Source: Actimicrobium antarcticum (lineage in GTDB: Bacteria; Pseudomonadota; Gammaproteobacteria; Burkholderiales; Burkholderiaceae_D). From it: a stretch of DNA of 64,000 nt. Both the position numbers and the translations under genes were made by a program. Positions 8,572 through 15,875 of the stretch are shown piece by piece; position 1 is the stretch's first letter, and each line of letters starts with the position of its first letter. The stretch lies in NCBI RefSeq assembly GCF_039536745.1, contig NZ_BAAAZE010000010.1, forward strand, positions 196,302 to 260,301, given 5' to 3'. A model generated the notes under the pieces. It saw only the letters and a program-made list of their open reading frames with translations, made no database searches and was not told where the DNA came from.

Positions 8572-9138
8572 CTACGCTGCGGTTTTTTTCACAGCCTTGC
8601 GTCGTGCCGTGAAACCGAGCAGACCCAAACCGGCAAGCAGCATTCCGACCGTTTCTGGCTCCGGGACCGCGCTGGTCAGGCTTACGTTCATAAGATAGTT
8701 ACGGTCGTAACCGTTCGGGAAATGAATTGTCAAAATATCATTTCCTGTACCTGTCACGTTGTACGAGTAATGACGAAAAGGCGTGCCAGGGACAACAAAA
8801 TCGAGAGTACCTAATGCAATGCCATTGAAGGCCACAAATGCAGGATTTAACAACTCAGTAGAATAACGTGGGCCCATATAGTCGAACGACAGCCTTTGAC
8901 TACCTAATGCGCCGAGCACGTTTTGAGTGATGTAAGCGGTATTGCTGCCAGCGCTGTATTGCGCATAAGTATGAAGATAGAAAAAACTATCGAGGTCCAA
9001 TGATGTGGACCAGCCTGTTTGCCCGACGCTGTATCCGAACACATTGTCATTAAATGTTCCATTGACAATGTGTTCGGTCGCTGCAAACGAACTAGCGCCG
9101 AGCATGCCCAGCGCAGCTGCAATGACAAATTTTTTCAC
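8572..9138 (-). CDS. PEP-CTERM sorting domain protein
   Basis: Exported protein of 188 residues with a signal peptide (KKFVIAAALGMLGASSFAA) and the C-terminal PEP-CTERM tripartite tail: VPEPETVG, a hydrophobic helix (MLLAGLGLLGFTA) and a basic end (RRKAVKK). The family is processed by an exosortase/archaeosortase-like EpsH system in exopolysaccharide-producing bacteria. The middle part is rich in beta strands and Asn/Thr/Tyr. The start codon is GTG, with a GAGAGCGG-like ribosome site. No exosortase gene lies in this window, so it must be encoded elsewhere. Confidence 0.88.
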   Translation of the reverse strand: MKKFVIAAALGMLGASSFAATEHIVNGTFNDNVFGYSVGQTGWSTSLDLDSFFYLHTYAQYSAGSNTAYITQNVLGALGSQRLSFDYMGPRYSTELLNPAFVAFNGIALGTLDFVVPGTPFRHYSYNVTGTGNDILTIHFPNGYDRNYLMNVSLTSAVPEPETVGMLLAGLGLLGFTARRKAVKKTAA

Positions 9139-9410
9139 GGTTCCGCTCTCAAGTTAGATGTCTTTACAATTCATAATCACGTGAAACGTTGTCATTTAAA
9201 CATATAAATTGTCGGATTATTAATTTTATTATTTGAAGTATTAATTAATCTGATGACGCGCTTATTTAACCGCGACTGCCTGTTTGCTCGGGAGGTGCGG
9301 GCAGGAACCCTGGAAAATCCGGCCGAAAACCGCAATTGTTGCTCCCTTGCTTGCTTGTTCTGGTGACAGCCAGTGGCACCGCTGATTTCAATATGAAAAC
9401 GACCGACTGT

Positions 9411-9576
9411 AGGTTGGGCTGCGAAGCTATGCGTCTCAAGGTGAAGAATTTTTGTCTTTATTTTCAATGAGTTACAGGCATGCGATTTTAATTTTTTAAA
9501 ATTAAAGCCTATATAAATCAATGAGTTACATAGGCCGACCTTGAAAGGCATAGCTGCGAAGCCCAACAGGCGTCAA
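9411..9576. repeat. Dispersed palindromic repeat, copy interrupted by an insertion
   Basis: Left part 9401-9427 and right part 9563-9576 together rebuild the core seen elsewhere in the window: a GACTGTAGGTTGGGCT arm, GCGA loop, AGCCCAAC arm and a GCGTCAAGC end. The best intact relative is 9721-9758. The copy is split by the 125-bp element at 9428-9552. Confidence 0.8.
9428..9552. mobile_element. 125-bp MITE-like insertion
   Basis: The element begins TATGCGTCTCAAGGT (9428-9442) and ends ACCTTGAAAGGCATA (9538-9552); these ends are inverted copies matching at 13 of 15 positions. It is flanked by a 10-bp direct repeat, GCTGCGAAGC, at 9418-9427 and 9553-9562, as expected for a target duplication. 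Removing the element plus one copy restores an intact palindromic repeat. The inside is AT-rich, codes for nothing and has a second direct repeat CAATGAGTTACA. The boundaries could shift by a few bases. No transposase of matching ends lies in the window. Confidence 0.75.
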
Positions 9577-9646
9577 GCTACCTCGGCTGCCGGCCTGGTC
9601 GCACTCAGCGCAAAGCGTATTAGTTACCGCAGACCGCACAGGAAGA

Positions 9647-9758
9647 TTGACGCATGTTGGGCTTTGCAGCCAGCCCTTTCAAGATGGGCATTGCCTGCAA
9701 ATTTCAACATGAGAACTACCGACTGTAGGCTGGACTGCGAAGCCCAACATGCGTCAAG
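9647..9758. repeat. Dispersed inverted-repeat element, copy 2
   Basis: Left end TTGACGCATGTTGGGCTT (9647 on) and right end AAGCCCAACATGCGTCAA (to about 9757) are inverted copies, with a central spacer that includes ATGAGAACTACCGACTGTAG. Homology with the copy at 21.7 kb continues about 40 bases to the left (AGCGCAAAGCGTATTAG and CGCAGAC parts). Not coding. Confidence 0.75.
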
Positions 9759-9878
9759 TTTCGTCTGCGGTCGGTGAAAGCGGAAGCGATTTGGCTGCGT
9801 CGGGCAAAGACTGGCTTGATGCTTCGAGGCGCTAACAACTTCCGCCACCGACTCCCCTACAACAAACTCGCAGGAAGC

Positions 9879-9990
9879 TTGACGCATGTTGGGCTTCGCA
9901 GCCCAACCTACGATTCGGCAACGTCACCGTCGCTGTTTTTGCAGTCAGACGCCTACTTTGAAAAGGCTGGGCTTCGCAGCCCAACAGTCA
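9879..9990. repeat. Dispersed inverted-repeat element, copy 3
   Basis: Left palindrome TTGGGCTTCGCAGCCCAA within 9889-9906 after TTGACGCATG, right palindrome CTGGGCTTCGCAGCCCAA at 9967-9984. The spacer (CGGCAACGTCACCGTCGCTG and following) matches the inverted spacer of the 21.7-kb copy. Short ORFs across it only translate the repeat. Confidence 0.75.
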
Positions 9991-10238
9991 TGCGGCGCAC
10001 CTTGCGGCGCCCTGAACAATGAAAGAAACTGGGGGTACGAGACGCCGTAATGCAGGGATGTCATTCGAATGGGAGTTTCGACCTGCAAAGCGCTCAATTC
10101 GTTTTACTTCACATCAACCCACCGCATCGCTGTCGGGCGAGGGAAGTGTGCGGCCGAACGGCTGATATCTTTCACGGCAACCGCTGTAATCCGCACCACC
10201 CGCTTTTCCCAACAGCCGCAAGCCACCTCACCAGCAAC

Positions 10239-10292
10239 CAGGGTCAGCGTTTTTTTTCGCAACGCCTCACCGCGAAAATATATCTGACCCTG
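10239..10292. repeat. REP-like palindrome 1
   Basis: Arms CAGGGTCAG (10239-10247) and CTGACCCTG (10284-10292) flank inner CGTTTTTTTTCGC and GCGAAAATATA. The GGTCAG and poly-T-CGC pattern is that of palindromes found beside REP-associated tyrosine transposases (RAYT, Y1 type) in proteobacteria; no such transposase is in the window. Confidence 0.6.
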
Positions 10293-10361
10293 CTTGCGGA
10301 TCCCCGAGCACGCTGATCGCGACCGCAGCTGCCGGTGCGCCACCTCCACACTACGCAATCC

Positions 10362-10423
10362 GTTTCCGGGGTCAGAGACATTTTCGCGATACCCCTGCGA
10401 AAAAAAACTCTGACCCCGGAAAC
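10362..10423. repeat. REP-like palindrome 2
   Basis: Perfect 16-bp arms, GTTTCCGGGGTCAGAG (10362-10377) and CTCTGACCCCGGAAAC (10408-10423), with inner TTTTCGC and GCGAAAA. Same family as the palindrome 70 bp to the left. Confidence 0.7.
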
Positions 10424-10518
10424 TCGCGTCCTCAGCGTGCCGCCTCCAAACCACCCGCTCTTGCCAACCGCGGCAATCCACACCACCCGCTTTTCCCAAC
10501 CGCCGCAATCATCGCGTA

Positions 10519-12567
10519 TTACGTCGATAACAAACCGGTCGGGCCAAGCCCCGCAACCCTACCCTGCAACAGCGCCAGATCCAGTGTCGCCATGAATTCA
10601 TTGACCCGAAGCGGTTTCGCCAGATAGCGAAAAAATCCCGCAGCGAGGGCTTTTTCAATCTCGCCAGGAATCGCGTTGGCGCTCAGCGCAATCACCGGAA
10701 TCGTTGCGGTCAACGGATCGGCACGCAGGATGTGGAGTGCCGCCAGCCCGCTGATACCGGGCAGGTTGATGTCCATCAGGATCACATCCGGCTGATGACT
10801 ACGCGCAAACTCGATACCGAGATTGCCATGCGATGCACTCAACAGGCGCAGGTCGGGACGGCGGGCAATCAGTTGTTCGATCAGGGCCAGGTTGGATGGA
10901 TTGTCTTCCACGCACAGCACCGTGCGTTGCGGCGCATCCACGCGCAGCGCCGGTGGCAGCAACGCCAGCGGATCATCGCCAGACACCACCAGTTGTGGCG
11001 CGGACGCCGTAGCAAATTCCACCCAGAACACGCTACCGATACCCGCAACGCTATCAACACCAATAGTGCCGTCCATCAGTTCGACCAGGCGCTTGGCGAC
11101 CACCAGGCCGATGCCGGTGCCCTCTTCCGCACCGGCTTCGTTGCCGAGCCGGTTGAAGGGCTGGAACAACTGCGCGACCTGCTCCGGAGCGAGTCCAAGG
11201 CCCGTATCCCCCACGCTGATACGCATCCGATCGGGACTGCTCAGCGTGCATTCAACGGTGACCGATCCCTCGGCGCGGTTGTATTTCAGCGCATTCGATA
11301 ACAAGTTGATCAGTACCTGCTTGACGCGGGTATGGTCGCCACTGATGAACGCAGGGGTATCGAAGTGCGGAAACTGCAATGTCAGGCCACGCTTTTGCGC
11401 CAGCGGTTCGATCATGGCGTGACATTCGAGCAGCAGCGCTGCCAGCGCCACCGGTTCCTGCGACAGGCTCGCCATGCCCGACTCGATCAGCGACAGGTCG
11501 AGGATTTCGTTGATCAGCTCCAGCAAGTACCAGCCACCTTTGAGGATTTGCTCCAGGCTGCGTTGCTGTGACACGGTTGGCGCCGGCGACCCGGACTCCA
11601 GCAACTGGGCAAAACCGAGGATCGCATTGAGTGGCGTGCGCAACTCGTGACTCATGCTGGACAGAAAATCCGACTTCGCACCATTGGCTTTTTCCGCGAC
11701 GCTGGTGGCCAGCTGCAACTCGAGATTCTTGTCGCGCAGGGCAACCGAAACCGCTTCGGCCACGTCTTTGGCTTTCGATAGCTCAGCGGTTCTGGACGAC
11801 ACCAGCGCGGCCAGATTGTCACGGTGTCGTTCCAGGTCCACTGCGGTGCGCTCGATGCGCATGGCCATGGCGTCAAATGCCAGGGCAAGCTCACCGATCT
11901 CGTCTGCGCGCTGCAGCTTCAAGCGGTGTGAATAGATACCTGCCGCCACTTTCTGCGTCCCCAGCTCGATCACGCGCAACGGACGCAGAATGCGATGGCG
12001 CACCAGATAACCAAGGAATGCCGTCAAAGTTCCCACCATGAGGATCATCAGTCCGAGATAGATCTGCATGTTGCGCAAGGCGCGGGCACTTTCCTCGCGA
12101 TCACTGCGTATCAGTTCGGTGCCAATCACCATGATTTCCTGGGTAATCACAAGCAACGATGCAATCGAGCGGGCTTCGACGGCAGCGACGATCGTACCCG
12201 GATCGATGGCCGATGGCGCCGGACGATTCAGGCGCGAATATACCAACTGCATTAGTGCAATTTTTTTGTACAGGAGTCGAAGGTTGTTTTTTTCGCTGGG
12301 AGTAGTGGCTTTGATCTGGTCGATATCTGCCTTGATACCGGCAATTTTTTGCTGCCATTGTTCCGGCGAACGCGATTCATGGAACAACGCCGTTTCGACC
12401 GCAACCTGGCCGAGCTGGGTGGCGCTCGTCATCAGTTCCTCGGCAGCGGTAATGTCGCCGGCCCGTTGTTCGAGATCGCGGGCAGCCACCAGCGCCATGT
12501 AAAAGGTGACCGGAATGACGATGGCGGCAATGACGAGCACGCCATTGATCTGGGTACGAATTTTCAA
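10519..12567 (-). CDS. Hybrid sensor histidine kinase/response regulator
   Basis: 682 residues from a TTG start at 12567, which has AGGAG five bases upstream; an ATG start at 12663 would run 62 bp into the preceding gene. Order: transmembrane helix near the N-terminus, about 155-residue periplasmic helical sensor, second transmembrane helix (IYLGLMILMVGTLTAFLGYL), HAMP, coiled linker, HisKA with His307 (FLSSMSHELRTPLNAIL), ATPase domain (NLLSNALKYN, GDTGLGL, GTGIGL), then a receiver with Asp599 (VILMDINLPG). There is no DNA-binding output, so a separate Hpt or regulator is expected. It follows a substrate-binding-protein gene by 34 bp, which suggests they sense together. Confidence 0.92.
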   Translation of the reverse strand: MKIRTQINGVLVIAAIVIPVTFYMALVAARDLEQRAGDITAAEELMTSATQLGQVAVETALFHESRSPEQWQQKIAGIKADIDQIKATTPSEKNNLRLLYKKIALMQLVYSRLNRPAPSAIDPGTIVAAVEARSIASLLVITQEIMVIGTELIRSDREESARALRNMQIYLGLMILMVGTLTAFLGYLVRHRILRPLRVIELGTQKVAAGIYSHRLKLQRADEIGELALAFDAMAMRIERTAVDLERHRDNLAALVSSRTAELSKAKDVAEAVSVALRDKNLELQLATSVAEKANGAKSDFLSSMSHELRTPLNAILGFAQLLESGSPAPTVSQQRSLEQILKGGWYLLELINEILDLSLIESGMASLSQEPVALAALLLECHAMIEPLAQKRGLTLQFPHFDTPAFISGDHTRVKQVLINLLSNALKYNRAEGSVTVECTLSSPDRMRISVGDTGLGLAPEQVAQLFQPFNRLGNEAGAEEGTGIGLVVAKRLVELMDGTIGVDSVAGIGSVFWVEFATASAPQLVVSGDDPLALLPPALRVDAPQRTVLCVEDNPSNLALIEQLIARRPDLRLLSASHGNLGIEFARSHQPDVILMDINLPGISGLAALHILRADPLTATIPVIALSANAIPGEIEKALAAGFFRYLAKPLRVNEFMATLDLALLQGRVAGLGPTGLLST

Positions 12568-12601
12568 GACAGCTCCTGGCCAGTGAAATAACTGCGCATC
12601 A

Positions 12602-13654
12602 CTATCGGACGAACGTGACTGCCGCGGGACGCACTGCTTCAAGATCCCGGTAGCGCATGGCACGCAGATAGTTCGGTGTCGCAGGCAGTGTGATCAGCCC
12701 CTGCTTGACGGCCCAGCGGGTCTGGTCATCCAGCGCCAGCAACATGGCCTGGTCGAGCGAGACCATGTAATCGTCGGGATCGAACAGCGTCGCCATGATG
12801 GCATCGTCGATTCGTAGCGCCTGGCCTACCGTGCGACGAGTCTGCAACGGATCGTCATGGATCACTTTGTTGGCGGCGATCAGCGCCGTCAGAATTTGCC
12901 GAATTTCATGGGGATGTTTGTCGATCCAGGTTGGCTTGCCGGTCAGGATGAAGCGAAACGCATACACCTCCTCGCCATAAAATACCGTGATCCGGTCACC
13001 CATTTCGGCTTGCAGCCGCGCCGTGAATGGCTGGAACATCACGATCGCGTCGACGCTGCCATCCTTGAATGCCTGAATCGCGTCGTCGGTTTTCAGATCG
13101 ACCAGTTTGACCTGGTCACCGGGCACCTCATGGACTTGCAGCATCGCATCCAGAAAATAGGTGAAGTTGGTTCCTTTGGACAGCCCGACCGATTTGCCCG
13201 CCAGATCTTGCATGCGACGGATGCCGCGATCGTTGCGGGTGACGATGGCCAGTGAGCGCCGGCCCCGGGAAATCCCGGCCAGCATGGCGATGTCCTCCCC
13301 GCGCGACAGCGCAAATACTAGCGGCGTATCAGCCACCACAGCCAGATCGGCCTTGCCATCGATGACCGATTGCAACGCGTCTTTGCCCAGCAAAAACGGC
13401 TGCTCGATAACGTCCACGCCCTGCTGGCGAAACAGGTCTTGCGCAGAGGCGACGATCAGCGAGGCACTGTTGAGCTGCATCGGTACGGCGATCGTCACAG
13501 CCGGTAGCGGTGCCAGCGGTACGGCGGGAGTGCGCATCAGCACAAACGCGGCAATGGCAATGCCCGCGAGCGCTGCCGCCAGCAACGTCAACCAGAGCAA
13601 TCCGTGGCGGCCGACAGCTAGCCGGCGCCCGGGGACATCGGAAGCGGGTTTCAT
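12602..13654 (-). CDS. Membrane-anchored NMT1/TauA-like substrate-binding protein
   Basis: 350 residues. A basic N-terminus and one strong hydrophobic helix (LLWLTLLAAALAGIAIAAFVLM) anchor a periplasmic type II binding domain. Typical parts are VDVIEQPFLLGKDALQSVIDGKADLAVVADTP, LAGKSVGLSKGTNFTYFLDAML and DAIVMFQPFTARL, as in NMT1/SsuA-type proteins that bind nitrate, sulfonates or thiamine precursors. No ABC permease or ATPase gene is next to it; the neighbour is a hybrid kinase, so it may act as a sensory subunit. The start at 13654 is chosen because it fits the signal-anchor; the ribosome site is weak. Confidence 0.8.
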   Translation of the reverse strand: MKPASDVPGRRLAVGRHGLLWLTLLAAALAGIAIAAFVLMRTPAVPLAPLPAVTIAVPMQLNSASLIVASAQDLFRQQGVDVIEQPFLLGKDALQSVIDGKADLAVVADTPLVFALSRGEDIAMLAGISRGRRSLAIVTRNDRGIRRMQDLAGKSVGLSKGTNFTYFLDAMLQVHEVPGDQVKLVDLKTDDAIQAFKDGSVDAIVMFQPFTARLQAEMGDRITVFYGEEVYAFRFILTGKPTWIDKHPHEIRQILTALIAANKVIHDDPLQTRRTVGQALRIDDAIMATLFDPDDYMVSLDQAMLLALDDQTRWAVKQGLITLPATPNYLRAMRYRDLEAVRPAAVTFVR

Positions 13655-13785
13655 GGTGTGGTCAGTTTTCCGATAAAAATTCAGGAGGAAACCGGCGCTG
13701 CCGGCGCTCACGGCGACACGGTCGAGCCTGATTGTAAATGCTTCGCAGGCTTGCATGGCTGCAAAAACACAGCCTCAACACGCCC

Positions 13786-14685
13786 TCAGCGCATCGACGA
13801 AAACACAATCCCGCCCACGATCAGTGCGAATGCGGCGACATGATACAGATGCGGCATCTCACCCAGAAATGCCAGCGACATCATGGCCGCAAACAACGGC
13901 GTGAGGTTGCTGAAAAAGCCCGCCACGGTCGGTCCGGCACGCCGCACACCGGCACCCCAGCAGCGAAACGCAATGATCGCCGGACCAACCGCGACGTACA
14001 GAAGCGCCGCCGCCAGCGGCCAGCTCCAGGCGATCTGGCGCGGTGCAATGGCCCATTCTGCGCTGGTAAACACACTCGACCACAGCACTCCGAAGCCAAC
14101 CTGGGCCAGCAGGAATGCGGACCAGTCGCGGCGGATGTCGGGTGGCTCCTTTGGTTGCGTCAGCATCCAGCTATACAGCGACCAGGCGATGCTGGCCGCG
14201 ATCATGAACAGGTCGCCCGCCACCAGATGCAGCGCCATCAACTGCGCCCAATCGCCTCGACTGAGCACCAGCAGCACGCCAGCAATCGACAGCACCGCAC
14301 CGATCAGCGGCCGGCGCCGGATCGGCGCGTTGAAAAACAGCCCGCCGATCAGCAACATCCAGACCGGCATGCTGGCTGCCACCAACGTCACGTTGATCGG
14401 CGACGAGCTTTGCAGCGCCAGGTATTGCAGCGAGTTGTACAGGCCGATGCCCAGCAAACCGAGCAAGGCAAAGCGCCGCCATGCAGGCCACAGCGGACTG
14501 GTGCGGCGGAACACCGAGCCTGCCAGCGGCAGCAGGATCAGCAAGGCAATGCTCCAGCGCAGCAGATTCAGGGTCATCGGCGGCACCAGCTGATGCACCA
14601 TCCGGCCCACCACGGCATTGCCGGCCCAGAGCAATGGCGGAACAGTGAGCAGCAATGCCGTCGACGAGGTCAACCTTGGTTGCAT
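13786..14685 (-). CDS. EamA/DMT-family transporter
   Basis: Inner-membrane protein of 299 residues with about ten hydrophobic helices in two EamA repeats, the first starting TALLLTVPPLLWAGNAVVGRM and the second near LHLVAGDLFMIAASIAWSLYSW. The family exports metabolites such as amino acids. The start at 14685 has GGAG six bases upstream; the ORF reaches further to 14823 without a ribosome site. The substrate is unknown. It is divergent from the repeat-protein gene on the plus strand. Confidence 0.88.
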   Translation of the reverse strand: MQPRLTSSTALLLTVPPLLWAGNAVVGRMVHQLVPPMTLNLLRWSIALLILLPLAGSVFRRTSPLWPAWRRFALLGLLGIGLYNSLQYLALQSSSPINVTLVAASMPVWMLLIGGLFFNAPIRRRPLIGAVLSIAGVLLVLSRGDWAQLMALHLVAGDLFMIAASIAWSLYSWMLTQPKEPPDIRRDWSAFLLAQVGFGVLWSSVFTSAEWAIAPRQIAWSWPLAAALLYVAVGPAIIAFRCWGAGVRRAGPTVAGFFSNLTPLFAAMMSLAFLGEMPHLYHVAAFALIVGGIVFSSMR

Positions 14686-14861
14686 GAATCGCTCCGGTAA
14701 AAACTGTAAAAAAGGACGTGCCAATGGCGCGCAGTGTAAGACGTTTTGCGGCTGCCGTGATATCGCACCGCCAGGACCGCTGTCGATGCCGGACAGATGG
14801 AACCATCGCCCCAACCACACCACTGAAGCTGTGCCATCCCAATAATCGACACGCGACCATC

Positions 14862-15839
14862 ATGCATATTTCACACACCCGTACGCTGCAACCGACGTCT
14901 TTGCACCCGCAAGGCCTGCGGCCATCGTCGCCCTCGCCTGCATCGCAAAACGCCAGAATGTCGCAGGGAGGTAGCGAAGCACGCAGCGAGCGACAAGCCG
15001 GACAGGCCATAAAAACCCGCTTGCTCAAGCAGCTTCCATCCCGACTGGCAATCACCGAACCAGTGACACTGCAGACTCCCGGAAACAGCGCCGCGCGCTG
15101 GAATCGTCCGTCCTTGCAGGGCCGCCAGATGGTCTCGACCGCCGCACACAGCGTCGAGAACCAGGCAGCAACGGCACGTACCCCGATCTTTTTCACCAAG
15201 GTATGCGCTACCAGTGCATTGCCGCCAGCGCAACAAGCCAGCATGCTGACCGCACTGTCACGCAACCTGTCGCAGCTAGACCGGAGCGTCCGTGCTGGCG
15301 GCTTCAGTCTGCTCATAAGCATGAGTGCCAGCCTGCCCGCACCGCAGCGCGCCAAGGTACTGACCGGACTGGCCAAGCGCCTGCCTTGCCTGCCTGCGGA
15401 TCAACGCCGTGCCGGTTTCAATACGGTGCTGGCAAGTACCGCCCAATTGCCGGCAGACGCGGCGGCGCAGGTCCTGCCCGCCCTCGCCCGCTCACTGTCA
15501 GCCGGCGGCAAGGATCACGCCGGATTCCATGCGCTGCACGCGCAGACTGGCGCACTCGACGCCGACGCGCAAGCGCGTGTCATGCCCGGCCTGATCCGCC
15601 AGATCGGCGTCTTGCCGATGGATCAGCGCAAGGCCGCCTTCGACACGCTTGCCGCGCAACTGCCTACGCTGCCGGCGCAACATTGCAGCAACGGACTCAA
15701 GGGGCTGGCGGGCAAGGTACGCAAACTACCGCCACGGGATCAGGCCAGGGCGCTCGACAGATTGACCACGATCGGCGCCGCACTGCCACTGGAACAGCGC
15801 GGCGATGTCCAGTTGCAGCTGCAAACGATTGCGGCCTGA
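14862..15839 (+). CDS. Protein of tandem 19-residue leucine/proline repeats, function unknown
   Basis: 325 residues from the ATG at 14862. The first 115 or so are polar and disordered-looking (rich in Ser, Gln, Arg and Pro). From about residue 120 to the end the chain is built of eleven units of 19 residues (one of 17) that mostly open with LP: LPPAQQ, LPAPQR, LPADQR, LPADAA, LPMDQR, LPAQHC, LPPRDQ and LPLEQR. Two unit types alternate, one with a VLxGLA-like core and one with a DxRxAxF core, so the true module is probably a 38-residue helical pair. An alpha-solenoid is likely. No signal peptide. An exported effector is possible, but no secretion genes are nearby. The ribosome site is weak, so the start is uncertain. 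Confidence 0.7.
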   Translation: MHISHTRTLQPTSLHPQGLRPSSPSPASQNARMSQGGSEARSERQAGQAIKTRLLKQLPSRLAITEPVTLQTPGNSAARWNRPSLQGRQMVSTAAHSVENQAATARTPIFFTKVCATSALPPAQQASMLTALSRNLSQLDRSVRAGGFSLLISMSASLPAPQRAKVLTGLAKRLPCLPADQRRAGFNTVLASTAQLPADAAAQVLPALARSLSAGGKDHAGFHALHAQTGALDADAQARVMPGLIRQIGVLPMDQRKAAFDTLAAQLPTLPAQHCSNGLKGLAGKVRKLPPRDQARALDRLTTIGAALPLEQRGDVQLQLQTIAA

Positions 15840-15875
15840 TTCTGCCGGCCGCAACCGTCATCTCCCCTCCCCGCC

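Larger units (their letters stand above)
10195..10508. repeat. Three direct copies of a 27-bp motif around REP-like palindromes
   Basis: A motif beginning ACCACCCGCTTTTCCCAAC and ending GCCGCAA occurs at 10195-10221 and 10482-10508, with a weaker copy at 10449-10476. The copies bracket the two REP-like palindromes. The region between 10020 and 10518 codes for no recognisable protein. Confidence 0.6.

Noticed and set aside
9774..10022. 82-codon plus-strand ORF with GLRSPTYDSAT-like peptide also seen at 21.7-21.9 kb
   Set aside because: The likeness comes from the shared DNA repeat, not from a conserved protein.
10104..10508. 134-codon minus-strand ORF in the REP cluster
   Set aside because: It only translates the direct repeats and palindromes; another strand and frame are open in the same way.
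13738..14700. 320-codon plus-strand ORF opposite the EamA gene
   Set aside because: Gln/His/Arg-rich antisense shadow of the membrane protein.
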